Source: Acidobacteriota bacterium | GTDB taxonomy: Bacteria; Acidobacteriota; Blastocatellia; Chloracidobacteriales; Chloracidobacteriaceae | DNA: 64,000 bases | NCBI GenBank assembly: GCA_016208495.1 | Contig: JACQXX010000056.1 | Coordinates: 1-64,000, forward strand | Direction of reading: 5' to 3' | Translations under genes and position numbers: made by a program | Notes under the pieces: model-generated | Told to the model about the DNA's origin: nothing | Database searches by the model: none | What the model saw: the letters and a program-made list of their open reading frames with translations, nothing else | Shown here: in pieces, positions 43,698-52,221 of the stretch | How positions within the stretch are numbered: position 1 is the stretch's first letter | Layout of the letters: each line of letters begins with the position of its first letter

Positions 43698-44307
43698 AAA
43701 GAATTTCCGCAATTGACCGGCGGTTCAGCGCATTGGCTGTGCCGCCGGTTGTGTTTTGGAGAAAGGCCAAATTGGCCCGGACGAGATGCTCGTTGATATC
43801 GGTCATTGGAATCACGTCAGATTCGGTGAGCGATTCAAGCCTGTCTTCGGCTTCAGTGAAGTTGAGTGGGCAAACATCAAGCAAGGCTTCATCCGTTTCT
43901 TCATCCACGTAGAGCAGTGGAAACCCGTGCGTGCGACAAATCACGGGACGCGCCGGGTATACCGCGCAATCGCCATCAACTAATGCTGGACAGGGGATGG
44001 AGCTTGCCGGGTCAGGCGGGAACTCAGTATCAGGTGCGATAGTTTCAGCTTTAAATCGGGCTTCGCGATCAAGCGTGGCGCGTGCCTGGTGAGATAGCTT
44101 TTGGCGGACTGATTCTGGAAGGATTTTGAGAAATTGACGCAGGTTTTCTGCCTCGACTTCAAAAACTGATAGATGTTGCTGACAACACCCGGTACACCCT
44201 CGGTGGCAGGTGATTTCAGTTGGAAACTGGCTGGTCAAATCAAATGTGGTTTGGGTAATCCAATTCAAGAGGGCTTGATACTGGGCCAGGGCTGTAGTGG
44301 TTGACAT
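43675..44307 (-). CDS. YkgJ-family cysteine cluster protein
   Basis: This 210-residue cytosolic protein has the CxxC-type cluster of the YkgJ/UPF0153 family: EITCHRGCTGCCQQH near residue 33, then IPCPALVDGDCAVYPARPVICRTHGFP. These Cys residues would bind zinc or an Fe-S cluster. The function of the family is not known. The C-terminal SVVSSQ is translated from a heptamer array, so the genuine end may have been nearer ALNRRSIAEILL. It is divergent from the oxidoreductase at 44506. Confidence 0.85.
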   Translation of the reverse strand: MSTTTALAQYQALLNWITQTTFDLTSQFPTEITCHRGCTGCCQQHLSVFEVEAENLRQFLKILPESVRQKLSHQARATLDREARFKAETIAPDTEFPPDPASSIPCPALVDGDCAVYPARPVICRTHGFPLLYVDEETDEALLDVCPLNFTEAEDRLESLTESDVIPMTDINEHLVRANLAFLQNTTGGTANALNRRSIAEILLSVVSSQ

Positions 44308-44505
44308 TATGACCTCTAAGAAAAAAGAAGCGGCGTATGAGAACTGGGACAGCTCTATTTTCAGCCGAAGCGCCCGGTTTCTTCAATTCCAAATCGCATG
44401 TTCAGGCGTGCAATGGTATAAATTGAGCCTCACGGCGACATCAATGTTCCCTCAACGCTTACTGTTGCTTCCATTCCCCTTTTGATTTTCACCGACGAGG
44501 TTTTT

Positions 44506-45495
44506 GTGGCGACTTCAACTTCAACCCTGCGTGTGGCACTCATTGGGACCGGGCGTGTGGGACGCATCCGGGCCCGCGAACTCAACCTGCGCAATGATGT
44601 TCGATTGGTTGCGGTGGCGTCACATTCTTTGACTCGGGCTCAGGAACTGGCGGCACCGTATCAGGCTGAAGCCACGACCGACTGGGAAACACTGGTCAAA
44701 CGACCCGATGTTGATGTGGTGATGGTATGTACCTTAAATCAACAGCATGCGCCCATTTGTGAAGCGGCACTCCATGCCCGCAAACATACTTCGGTGGATT
44801 ATCCGGCTGCCCTCTCGCTGGCTGAAACTCAGCGTCTGATTGATCTGGCCAGAGGTCAATCCATTGTGTTCCACGTGGAACATATTGAACTGCTCGCCCC
44901 CTGGTTTCAAGCACTGGTCAATAACCTGTCGAAAGTTGGTCAACCGCTGGCTGTATTATGGGGCGATTTGAGTGCCCGAAAACCATCATTGGAGGATTGG
45001 ACTTTTAATATCAATTCCGGTTTTTCCTTGTTTGCTGGGGCTTCGGTGCTCAGCCGGTTGATCCGACTGGCTGGACCCGCCCAGTGGATTGATGCTTCTG
45101 AGACCCTGGTTGGCACCACCGATGACGGCTTCTTCCAAAGCCGCTTTACCACGGCGCACATTGGCTTTGCCAATGGTGTGATTGGTCAAATTGCGGATGC
45201 CGCCGGACTCGCCGTGACTGGTGTTTCACATGCGCTGACCATCATTGGAACTCAAGGAATGCTGGTTGCCAAGAATCGCCAGCAGGTCAAACTGGCCATC
45301 GGTACTGAAGTAATTGATATTCTCCCCATGGCCCATCACCTGAGCCACTTTGCCCAGGATGTGACCTCCTTTGTCGAAGCCATTCGATTGGGAAAACCGA
45401 CCTATGTCTCGCTTGATCATGTGCTCCAGGTTATGCAACTGGCCGATGCTGCCGAACGATCTTGCCGCGAAGGCCGACGCGTTGTGCTCAATTGA
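44506..45495 (+). CDS. Gfo/Idh/MocA oxidoreductase, biliverdin-reductase-like
   Basis: This 329-residue NAD(P)-dependent oxidoreductase has an N-terminal Rossmann fold, RVALIGTGRVGRIRARELN. The stretch VDYPAALSLAETQRLIDLA followed by VFHVEHIELL closely resembles the corresponding segment of biliverdin reductases (VEYP...LSL...HEEHVELL in the human enzyme, from memory). It may therefore reduce biliverdin or a related compound; a sugar-type substrate remains possible. The GTG at 44506 is preferred, with GAGG 5 bases upstream; a TTG 24 bases earlier is the alternative. A perfect parS palindrome is embedded in the VFHVEH codons. Confidence 0.75.
   Translation: MATSTSTLRVALIGTGRVGRIRARELNLRNDVRLVAVASHSLTRAQELAAPYQAEATTDWETLVKRPDVDVVMVCTLNQQHAPICEAALHARKHTSVDYPAALSLAETQRLIDLARGQSIVFHVEHIELLAPWFQALVNNLSKVGQPLAVLWGDLSARKPSLEDWTFNINSGFSLFAGASVLSRLIRLAGPAQWIDASETLVGTTDDGFFQSRFTTAHIGFANGVIGQIADAAGLAVTGVSHALTIIGTQGMLVAKNRQQVKLAIGTEVIDILPMAHHLSHFAQDVTSFVEAIRLGKPTYVSLDHVLQVMQLADAAERSCREGRRVVLN
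44867..44882. promoter_or_regulatory. parS site 1
   Basis: TGTTCCACGTGGAACA is a perfect 16-bp palindrome matching the ParB-binding parS consensus (TGTTNCACGTGAAACA) with the variant symmetric form. It lies inside a coding region (codons for VFHVEH). The identical 16-mer recurs at 51845 and 54281. Confidence 0.9.
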
Positions 45496-45942
45496 ATGAA
45501 AAATGAAGCATATCTTTAGTGGTTAGTGGTTAGAAATCAATCCTTTTCAGAAAGACATGAGAATCAAGAGCCAATCATTTGTGCAAGTTACCCAAATTTC
45601 GCCCCAATAGCACTGCCTTGCCAAAAGACCAGTGCCGACCAGATCGGGATACGACTCGCAAAGGGGAATCTTGTTGGGCCTTGAGCAAACTGAAAATTCA
45701 CCAAAATCTCCTTATCACTCCGACAAAACCGACTTTCACCCTTTCTTTTATATCCTTTATGCCCTTTGGTTTCAGGCTCAATAACCAAACCTGGGCAAAC
45801 AGTCAGTGTTTTGGGCGAAATTTGGAAAATGAAGCATGGAAATCACTGGTTGCTTCAACCCAAAACCTTCAGCCCCGAGCCTGCGAGTTTTCAGCCCGAA
45901 GACTTCAGCCCCGAGCCTGCGAGACTTCAGCCCCAAATTCCT
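45496..45942. repeat. Intergenic region with repeat fragments upstream of mnmE
   Basis: It begins with TTAGTGGTTAGTGGTTAGAA (about 45519-45538), the GGTTAGT unit. At 45855-45935 it contains TTCAGCCC units (CTTCAGCCCCGAGCCTGCGAG-like, twice). The mnmE frame is open through the latter. The middle (45560-45840) shows no gene or element I recognise; an open frame on the plus strand there looks non-coding. Confidence 0.65.
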
Positions 45943-47340
45943 ATGTCCCTATCCCAAACTGCTTTACAAGACACGATTGTGGCGATTTCAACGCCTCCTG
46001 GACGCGGTGCCATTGGCATGGTTCGCTTGAGTGGCCTGCAGGCGCTCTCTATTGCGAAACAGCTTTTTCACAGCCGGAGCGTCCTTGATGAAGTTCCCTT
46101 CCGGGCAGTGCGCGGTGATTTGTTGGATCTGGATTCCAGTGCGCCCATTGATGATGGGCTGGCGATTTATTTCCCTCGTCCACGCTCGTTTACTGGCGAA
46201 GACGTGATTGAATTTCACTGCCACGGGGCACCGATTGTGCTCCAGCGAGTGGTGCAGATGGCGATTCGAAGCGGCGCCCGGACGGCGCTTCCGGGCGAAT
46301 TTACCATGCGTGCGTTCCTCAATGGCCGCATCAATTTGACTCAGGCGGAAGGCATCCGTGATCTCATCAATGCTCAGACCGCCTATCAGGCCCAACTGGC
46401 GGTTCGGCAAACGCGCGGCGAACTCTCGCTCAAACTTCAGCCTGCCAAGGAATCGCTGCTCTCGATGATTGTGCATATGGAATCGTCGGTTGAGTTTGTC
46501 GAAGAAAACCTTGATACCCATACCCGAAACCACATCATTGACCAGTTGACCAAACTTGAAACTGAACTTGGGGCACTGGTTGCGACCTACAAAGCTGGTC
46601 ACCTGGTCCGACAGGGCGTCAGTCTCGCCATTATTGGCCGTCCAAATGTCGGCAAATCAAGTCTGTTTAATGCCCTGCTTGATTCAGACCGGGCGATTGT
46701 CACCGACTTGCCGGGAACAACCCGCGACACATTAACCGAAAGCCTTGCCATTTCAGGTATCCCGGTCAGGCTGGTGGATACGGCGGGCATTCGTGCCACA
46801 ACGGATGTGGTTGAAAAGATCGGTGTCGAACGCAGTTATGCCGCCCTCAACGAAGCCGATGTCGTGGTCCTGGTGGTTGATGTGGCGACTGGCATTCAGC
46901 CTGAAGATGAAAACTTGATGCAGTTGCTCAGTGATCGGCACGCGGTGGTTGTCCTCAATAAAACCGATTTGCCGCACCAGGCGGATGAATTTATTTCGGC
47001 GATTGAACGGCAGCATCTGGACGTGCCAATCGTTTCCGTTTCAGCCAAAACCAGATCTGGATTGCACGAACTCCGCGAAGCCATCTGGCAGGTCTGTAGT
47101 GGTGCTTCGCTTGATAGCCAGCCGGATATGCTCATCACTGATGCCCGACACGCTGAAAAACTCAATGAAACGCTTGAATCACTCAGCGCTGCCCGTGAAG
47201 CCTTGATTGAAGGATATTCAGAAGAAGTGCCACTGGCGGGAATGCACCGCGCCCTTGGTGCCCTGGGGGAAATCACAGGTGAAGTCACCGTCGAGCAGAT
47301 TTTCGACCGGATTTTTGCAACGTTTTGTATTGGAAAATAG
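45943..47340 (+). CDS. mnmE: tRNA modification GTPase MnmE
   Basis: With MnmG it installs the (carboxymethyl)aminomethyl group on U34 of certain tRNAs. This 465-residue protein has the tetrahydrofolate-binding N-terminal domain (DTIVAISTPPGRGAIGMVRLSG, FTGEDVIEFHCHGAP, GEFTMRAFLNGRINLTQAE). The inserted G domain has G1 GRPNVGKSSL, G3 DTAG, and G4 NKTD. The C-terminal FCIGK carries the catalytic Cys in the CxGK box. The ATG at 45943 begins right at the conserved domain; 59 upstream in-frame codons are intergenic repeat (PKTFSPEPASFQPEDFS). mnmG lies 2 kb downstream. Confidence 0.97.
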   Translation: MSLSQTALQDTIVAISTPPGRGAIGMVRLSGLQALSIAKQLFHSRSVLDEVPFRAVRGDLLDLDSSAPIDDGLAIYFPRPRSFTGEDVIEFHCHGAPIVLQRVVQMAIRSGARTALPGEFTMRAFLNGRINLTQAEGIRDLINAQTAYQAQLAVRQTRGELSLKLQPAKESLLSMIVHMESSVEFVEENLDTHTRNHIIDQLTKLETELGALVATYKAGHLVRQGVSLAIIGRPNVGKSSLFNALLDSDRAIVTDLPGTTRDTLTESLAISGIPVRLVDTAGIRATTDVVEKIGVERSYAALNEADVVVLVVDVATGIQPEDENLMQLLSDRHAVVVLNKTDLPHQADEFISAIERQHLDVPIVSVSAKTRSGLHELREAIWQVCSGASLDSQPDMLITDARHAEKLNETLESLSAAREALIEGYSEEVPLAGMHRALGALGEITGEVTVEQIFDRIFATFCIGK

Positions 47341-47359
47341 GTTTTAATAAGGTTTTAAA

Positions 47360-47412
47360 TTGACATATTATCTGTGAACTAGCTAAATTTAGCTTAATGT
47401 GTAAATTTAGCT
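47360..47412 (+). promoter_or_regulatory. Candidate promoter with palindrome for the ATPase gene
   Basis: TTGACA (47360-47365) precedes AT-rich DNA with the perfect palindrome AGCTAAATTTAGCT (47381-47394), which overlaps the expected -10. The half AAATTTAGCT repeats at 47403-47412. The arrangement suggests a repressor or autoregulator site. The region is clearly more AT-rich than its surroundings. Confidence 0.4.
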
Positions 47413-47499
47413 ATTTGGCTTATTGGATATAAATCTAAACAATGCTCAGTACCTGAGTAACTTTTTCAGGAAGAATAAATCTCTTCAAAGGCTAACTCT

Positions 47500-48711
47500 A
47501 TGAAAAATATGATGTTCCAAAACCCATTCCGACCAGGAGCCGGTCACCCGCCACCCTATCTTGCCGGGCGAGATCAAGAGACAAAAGAATTTCACAAATT
47601 ATTGCGGCAAACCGTCATTCTTGAAAATTTAATCTTGACTGGGCTTCGAGGAGTTGGGAAAACAGTGCTGTTGGATACCTTCAAGCCGATTGCTATTCAA
47701 GAAGGGTGGAAGTGGTCAAGTACTGATTTTTCTGAATCAGCCAGCGTTAATGAGGAAAACTTAGCGATTCGGTTACTGACGGATCTGGCGGTCATTTCAT
47801 CAAGCATTGAGATTTCACAAAAAGAAATTCAACAGATTGGGTTTACTGCTACCGCGAAAGTTGTCCGACAAACCTTGAATTTTGAAATTTTGCAGTACTT
47901 GTATAAACAAACTCCTGGATTAGTTTCTGACAAGCTTAAATTTGTACTTGAGTTTGTTTGGAAACATCTGCAGAACACACCTTGTCGTGGAATCATTATT
48001 GCCTATGATGAGGCCCAAAATCTCAGTGATCAATCCGCAAAAGAACAGTACCCATTGTCCATGTTGCTTGATGTCTTTCAATCAATACAAAAGAAGGGTA
48101 TTCCCTTGATGCTGGTTTTAACCGGGCTTCCAACACTGTTTCCAAAACTGGTTGAAGCCCGGACGTTTGCTGAACGGATGTTTCGCATTGTGACCTTGAC
48201 CCGGTTGAATGAATCAGCAAGCCGTGAAGCAATTGAGAAGCCAATCAAAGATACAAACTGTCCGGTTACCTTTACGGCTGAATCAGTCAACAGCATTGTT
48301 GATCTGTCAAACGGCTATCCTTATTTTATTCAATTTATTTGTCGCGAAGCCTTTGACGCCTTTATTCAACAAACTGAGAGAGAAAAAACCGGGCAGCTCC
48401 CGGTGGATGAAATTCTGAGAAAGCTGGATAGTGACTTTTTCTCAGGTCGTTGGAACCGGGCAACGGATCGCCAGCGCGAATTATTAAGCGTGATCAGTTC
48501 CCTAAAGAATTGTGATGAAGAATTTACAGTTCAGGAAATCGTTGATAAATCGAAGAGTAAAAGCGGAAAATCGTTTAGCAGTAGCCACGTGAATCAAATG
48601 TTATCCAAGCTGGCTGAAGCTGGTTTAGTGTATAAAAACAGATTTGGGAAGTATTCTTTTGCCGTTCCTTTGCTTGGAAAATTTATTCAGCGACAAGAGA
48701 AAACCGCATAA
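47500..48711 (+). CDS. AAA/ORC-like P-loop ATPase, accessory
   Basis: This 403-residue cytosolic ATPase of the AAA_16/ORC-Cdc6-like group has NPFRPGAGHPPPYLAGRDQE before Walker A LTGLRGVGKTVLLDTF, Walker B-like IIIAYDEAQNLSD, and LVLTGLPTLFPKL. The C-terminal part is a winged helix (EFTVQEIVDKSKSKSGKSFSSSHVNQMLSKLAEAGLVYK in pieces). Such stand-alone ATPases are common on mobile or defence-related DNA, but their function is usually unknown. It is AT-richer than mnmE and mnmG, between which it is inserted, which suggests later acquisition. Start ATG at 47500; no strong ribosome site. Confidence 0.75.
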   Translation: MKNMMFQNPFRPGAGHPPPYLAGRDQETKEFHKLLRQTVILENLILTGLRGVGKTVLLDTFKPIAIQEGWKWSSTDFSESASVNEENLAIRLLTDLAVISSSIEISQKEIQQIGFTATAKVVRQTLNFEILQYLYKQTPGLVSDKLKFVLEFVWKHLQNTPCRGIIIAYDEAQNLSDQSAKEQYPLSMLLDVFQSIQKKGIPLMLVLTGLPTLFPKLVEARTFAERMFRIVTLTRLNESASREAIEKPIKDTNCPVTFTAESVNSIVDLSNGYPYFIQFICREAFDAFIQQTEREKTGQLPVDEILRKLDSDFFSGRWNRATDRQRELLSVISSLKNCDEEFTVQEIVDKSKSKSGKSFSSSHVNQMLSKLAEAGLVYKNRFGKYSFAVPLLGKFIQRQEKTA

Positions 48712-48779
48712 CCGGTTTTCAACTCATTGAAACTGCCCAACCATTTCAGAAAAGTGGTTAGCCGTTAAGTTATAAGCCA

Positions 48780-49214
48780 TCACCATCCTCCCATAAAACC
48801 CTTAGCGTTAGGTGGATGCACAAAGTCAATGTAGGCATTCTTTACACCTGCGTGAAGTGCTGCTTTTCGGGCCTTGGCATAGTTTTGGCCGACTCCTAGC
48901 AACTGATTTCCATCAAGAGCAATATATTTTCCAGCATAGTCGGCATAGTTTGCCTTCAACCATTCCTCTCGTTGTTGGCGTTTTATTGCCCGAACTTCCT
49001 GATCTTCATTTGGTAATGAAGGCGAAATGGTTACTTCATGGATAAATTGTGGTTGAACCTTTCGTTGAGATAGCTCTTTGTGCAAATCAACTAAGAATTC
49101 AAGTTGTGTTTCAACTGGAAGCGCCCGTAGTTCTGAGATGAGAGGAAAAAGTAATTCTTGTGTTTCAACTGGGAGTTGTTGAACAACTCGTGCACTCAAT
49201 TCCTGTGTATTCAT
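48780..49214 (-). CDS. Hypothetical protein with DUF5678-like C-terminal domain
   Basis: This 144-residue protein has a helical N-terminal region (MNTQELSARVVQQLPVETQE, with the PVETQ phrase repeated at about residue 33). The C-terminal domain reads EWLKANYADYAGKYIALDGNQLLGVGQNYAKARKAALHAG in pieces, ending YIDFVHPP. This pattern resembles DUF5678, found in small proteins of unknown role, some in toxin-antitoxin-like contexts. The start has AGGAGG 6 bases before the ATG. It is convergent with the AAA ATPase and may belong to the same acquired segment. Confidence 0.7.
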   Translation of the reverse strand: MNTQELSARVVQQLPVETQELLFPLISELRALPVETQLEFLVDLHKELSQRKVQPQFIHEVTISPSLPNEDQEVRAIKRQQREEWLKANYADYAGKYIALDGNQLLGVGQNYAKARKAALHAGVKNAYIDFVHPPNAKGFMGGW

Positions 49215-49239
49215 TGTTTCCTCCTGTTCCTGTTACTTA

Positions 49240-49335
49240 ACTTCAGCCCGAAGTCTTCAGCCCTGAGCTTGCGAATCTTCAGCCCGAAGTCTTCAGCCCT
49301 GGTATCAGCCCCAAGCCCTCAGCCCTGATATTAGA
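49240..49335. repeat. TTCAGCCC-type repeat block
   Basis: AGCCCGAAGTCTTCAGCCCTG (in parts), GAGCTTGCGAATCTTCAGCC and CCCAAGCCCTCAGCCCTGA. It occupies part of the 305-bp gap upstream of mnmG; the rest (49335-49519) shows no clear element. Confidence 0.75.
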
Positions 49336-49519
49336 TTGCCACACCCATTGATGAATTGAAACTGCGGGGCTGACTCAGCGGCATTCGGCAAAGAGGCTTC
49401 GCACCGGGCGTTCAATCCTGTATTCTGCTTCCCTTCCTTCAAAATCCCTAAACATCTTGTATCAGCATGGTTTGAGGAGCACGCAAGAGACCTCATTTCT
49501 CAGTATTGATGTGGTGAAT

Positions 49520-51412
49520 ATGTCAGTTGAATATTGTTTTAACGAAGAATTTGATGTGGTTGTGATTGGGGCCGGGCACGCCGGTTGTGAAGCGGCGCAC
49601 GCTGCCGCTCAACTTGGCTGCAGCACGGCGCTGATTACTTTGAACCTCGATTTGATTGCCCAGATGTCGTGCAATCCGGCGATTGGCGGCATTGCCAAGG
49701 GCCATCTCGTGCGTGAAATGGATGCCCTTGGCGGCCTTATGGGCCAGATTATTGATCGAACAGGGATTCAATTCCGGTTGCTCAATCGCAGTCGCGGGCC
49801 AGCGGTTCAGTCGCCACGCGCGCAGGCTGATCGGGGACTCTATCGCACGGAAATGCGCCGCTATCTGGAAACCGTTCCCAATTTGCATCTGCGACAGGGC
49901 GAAGTCATTGACATCATGGTCGAGCAGGATCGCATCATCGGTGTCGAGATGTGGGATGGCCGCAAGATTGCCACCAAAGCGCTGGTGGTTTGTACTGGGA
50001 CGTTTCTCAATGGGTTGATTCACATTGGACCGCGCACCTATTCGGCTGGACGGTCTGGTGAATTACCTTCCATTTTGCTGGCCGCTTCGTTTCACAAGCT
50101 GGGGTTGCGCGTGGGACGGTTAAAAACTGGGACGCCGCCCCGTATCAATTCCCGAACGATTGATTTCTCAAATCTTGAAGAACAGCCGGGTGATTCCACG
50201 CCGGTTCCGTTCTCGTTCCAGACGCGAAAAGTCGTGCAGCCGCAGTTGTCGTGTTACATCACCTACACGACGCCGGATACCCACCGCATCATTCGGGACA
50301 ACCTGGACAAGTCGCCGCTCTACAGTGGGCAGATTCAATCCACCGGGCCTCGCTATTGCCCGTCAATTGAAGACAAAGTCGTCAAGTTTGCCGACAAAGA
50401 CCGGCATCAGATTTTCCTCGAACCCGAAGGCCATCACACCAACGAAGTCTATGTGAACGGGCTTTCAACGAGCCTTCCGATTGATGTTCAGGAAAAAATC
50501 GTGCGGTCCATTCCCGGCCTTGAAAAAGCGCAGTTGATCCGGCCTGGATATGCAATTGAGTATGATTTTGTTGATCCGACCGAATTGCGTCCGACGCTCG
50601 AAGTCAAACGAGTCCGCGGCTTGTTTCACGCCGGGCAGATCAACGGGACGACTGGTTATGAAGAAGCGGGTTGTCAGGGCTTGATTGCCGGTATGAATGC
50701 GGGCCTGATGGCGCTTGGTCGTGAACAAATCACCCTTGATCGCGCCAAAAGTTATGTCGGAGTCTTAATTGATGACCTGATTACCAGCGGCGTGGATGAG
50801 CCGTACCGGATGTTCACTTCGCGTTCTGAAGTCCGGCTTCTGCTGCGAATTGACAATACTGATCAGCGATTGACGCCACTTGGACGGCAAGTTGGAATGG
50901 TCAACGACGAGCAGTATCAGGCATTTCTGGCCCGGCAAGAGCGAGTTAAAGAATTACACACGTTGCTTGAAAAGACACCACTTTCGCCAACGTCTGAGGT
51001 GTACGAGACCTTCCGCCAGACAACCGGAGGGACACAAATCAGGGAAACGACCCGACTGGCAACGCTGGCCCGGCGCCCGGAAGTCACCATCGAGGCCATT
51101 GCCGGAGTCCTGCGTCAACTAAGCCATGAAAATTTCATTGAGGAAGAACTTGGCGTGGCGGTCAATGATCTGAAATATGCCGGCTACGTCAAGCACCAGG
51201 AAAGTACCGCCCAGAAAATGGCGAAAGCGGCTGAAGTGAAAATCCCAACGGATTTTGTTTTCCGTGGAATCCCAGGACTCTCGCGGGAAATGAGCGAGAA
51301 ATTTTCACGAGTCCGCCCGGAAACAATTGGCCAGGCGGGACGCATTCCTGGCGTTACTCCGGCGGCAATTGCCATTCTGAGCATGCACCTCGAAATTCAC
51401 CGCCGGGGATGA
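49520..51412 (+). CDS. mnmG: tRNA uridine-5-carboxymethylaminomethyl modification enzyme MnmG
   Basis: It is the FAD-dependent partner of MnmE in modification of wobble uridines. This 630-residue protein has the FAD-binding [45 protein letters not shown], then [16 protein letters not shown] and the conserved Cys motif region [35 protein letters not shown] is in the second FAD segment. The C-terminal domain ([36 protein letters not shown]) is complete. The ATG at 49520 is closest to the conserved start; a frame extension of 21 codons upstream is not conserved. rsmG follows, the usual gidA-gidB order. Confidence 0.97.
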   Translation: MSVEYCFNEEFDVVVIGAGHAGCEAAHAAAQLGCSTALITLNLDLIAQMSCNPAIGGIAKGHLVREMDALGGLMGQIIDRTGIQFRLLNRSRGPAVQSPRAQADRGLYRTEMRRYLETVPNLHLRQGEVIDIMVEQDRIIGVEMWDGRKIATKALVVCTGTFLNGLIHIGPRTYSAGRSGELPSILLAASFHKLGLRVGRLKTGTPPRINSRTIDFSNLEEQPGDSTPVPFSFQTRKVVQPQLSCYITYTTPDTHRIIRDNLDKSPLYSGQIQSTGPRYCPSIEDKVVKFADKDRHQIFLEPEGHHTNEVYVNGLSTSLPIDVQEKIVRSIPGLEKAQLIRPGYAIEYDFVDPTELRPTLEVKRVRGLFHAGQINGTTGYEEAGCQGLIAGMNAGLMALGREQITLDRAKSYVGVLIDDLITSGVDEPYRMFTSRSEVRLLLRIDNTDQRLTPLGRQVGMVNDEQYQAFLARQERVKELHTLLEKTPLSPTSEVYETFRQTTGGTQIRETTRLATLARRPEVTIEAIAGVLRQLSHENFIEEELGVAVNDLKYAGYVKHQESTAQKMAKAAEVKIPTDFVFRGIPGLSREMSEKFSRVRPETIGQAGRIPGVTPAAIAILSMHLEIHRRG

Positions 51413-51414
51413 AA

Positions 51415-51560
51415 AACCAGGACTGAGGGCTGAGGGCTTGGGGCGACTGAAGGGATGAGGGATGAAGGATGAGGGATGAAATAAAACCAGTTCTTCAGCC
51501 CAAGTTCTTCAGCCCAAGTTCTTCAGCCCGTCTTCTTTAGCTCGTCTTCTTTAGCCCCAA
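51415..51560. repeat. Repeat block between mnmG and rsmG
   Basis: GGGCTGAGGGCTTGGGGCG is followed by GGGATGA heptamers (51453-51480), then TTCTTCAGCCCAAG twice (14-bp period) and TTCTTTAGCTCGTC. It lies between two genes usually co-transcribed, so the array is probably inside an mRNA. Confidence 0.8.
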
Positions 51561-51564
51561 GCCT

Positions 51565-52221
51565 ATGTCTTCCCTTCTGACCTCCCTTCGCCCATTGCTT
51601 TCCCAAAACAAGATTGATCTTTCTGAACTGCAGCTTGAGCAGTTGGCTGGGCATTTTGAAGTGCTTTGTCACTGGAATCAGCGCATGAGTCTGACGACGA
51701 TTACTAACCCCGAGGCCGCCGCCCGGTTGCACTATCTGGACGCGCTCGCTGCCGCACCTTATCTGGAGGCACTCAACAACGAAGTGGAGGTATGGGTTGA
51801 TGTCGGCTCGGGTGGTGGATTCCCAGGTGTGCCGCTCTCAATAATGTTCCACGTGGAACATTTTTGGTTGACCGATAGTCAGCACAAGAAAGCCCTGTTC
51901 CTCAACGAAGTTGTTCAAAACCTGGGGCTCGAATCACGCGTGAAGGTTTTTGAAGGTCGCGTTGAAGCCGGACAACTGGCAGGACTCTTCGGAACAGAAA
52001 AAATCCCGCGCTGGGGAATCCTCGCGCGGGCAATTGAGAAACTGGACAAACAATTGCCGAAACTTTTGAAACTGCCTGGACTGCACGCGGCTTTGGTGTG
52101 GGTTGGTGGAGACACGGCTCAGACATCGAGTCAGAACCCACCGCGTGGCTGGACAGTTGAAACAGCGAAATTGCCTTCAGGCGATCAACGCTATCTGTTG
52201 ATGCTCAGAAGGAACCCTTAG
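51565..52221 (+). CDS. rsmG: 16S rRNA (guanine-N7) methyltransferase RsmG
   Basis: It methylates G527 of 16S rRNA using S-adenosylmethionine. This 218-residue enzyme has the N-terminal CHWNQRMSLTTITNPEAAARLHYLDAL and motif I VDVGSGGGFPGVPLSI. The middle HKKALFLNEVVQNLGL and GRVEAGQL segments are followed by the RAIEKLDKQLPKLL stretch. Order mnmG-rsmG-parAB is conserved widely near origins. A perfect parS site lies in the codons for MFHVEH (51845-51860). Its stop codon overlaps by 4 bases the stop codon region of the convergent WG-repeat gene. Confidence 0.95.
   Translation: MSSLLTSLRPLLSQNKIDLSELQLEQLAGHFEVLCHWNQRMSLTTITNPEAAARLHYLDALAAAPYLEALNNEVEVWVDVGSGGGFPGVPLSIMFHVEHFWLTDSQHKKALFLNEVVQNLGLESRVKVFEGRVEAGQLAGLFGTEKIPRWGILARAIEKLDKQLPKLLKLPGLHAALVWVGGDTAQTSSQNPPRGWTVETAKLPSGDQRYLLMLRRNP
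51845..51860. promoter_or_regulatory. parS site 2
   Basis: TGTTCCACGTGGAACA is identical to the sites at 44867 and 54281. It lies inside rsmG, as in several other bacteria where parS sites lie in the gidB-parAB region. Confidence 0.92.

Noticed and set aside
45579-46088. Plus-strand open frame before mnmE
   Set aside because: It runs through intergenic repeats and into mnmE in the wrong frame.
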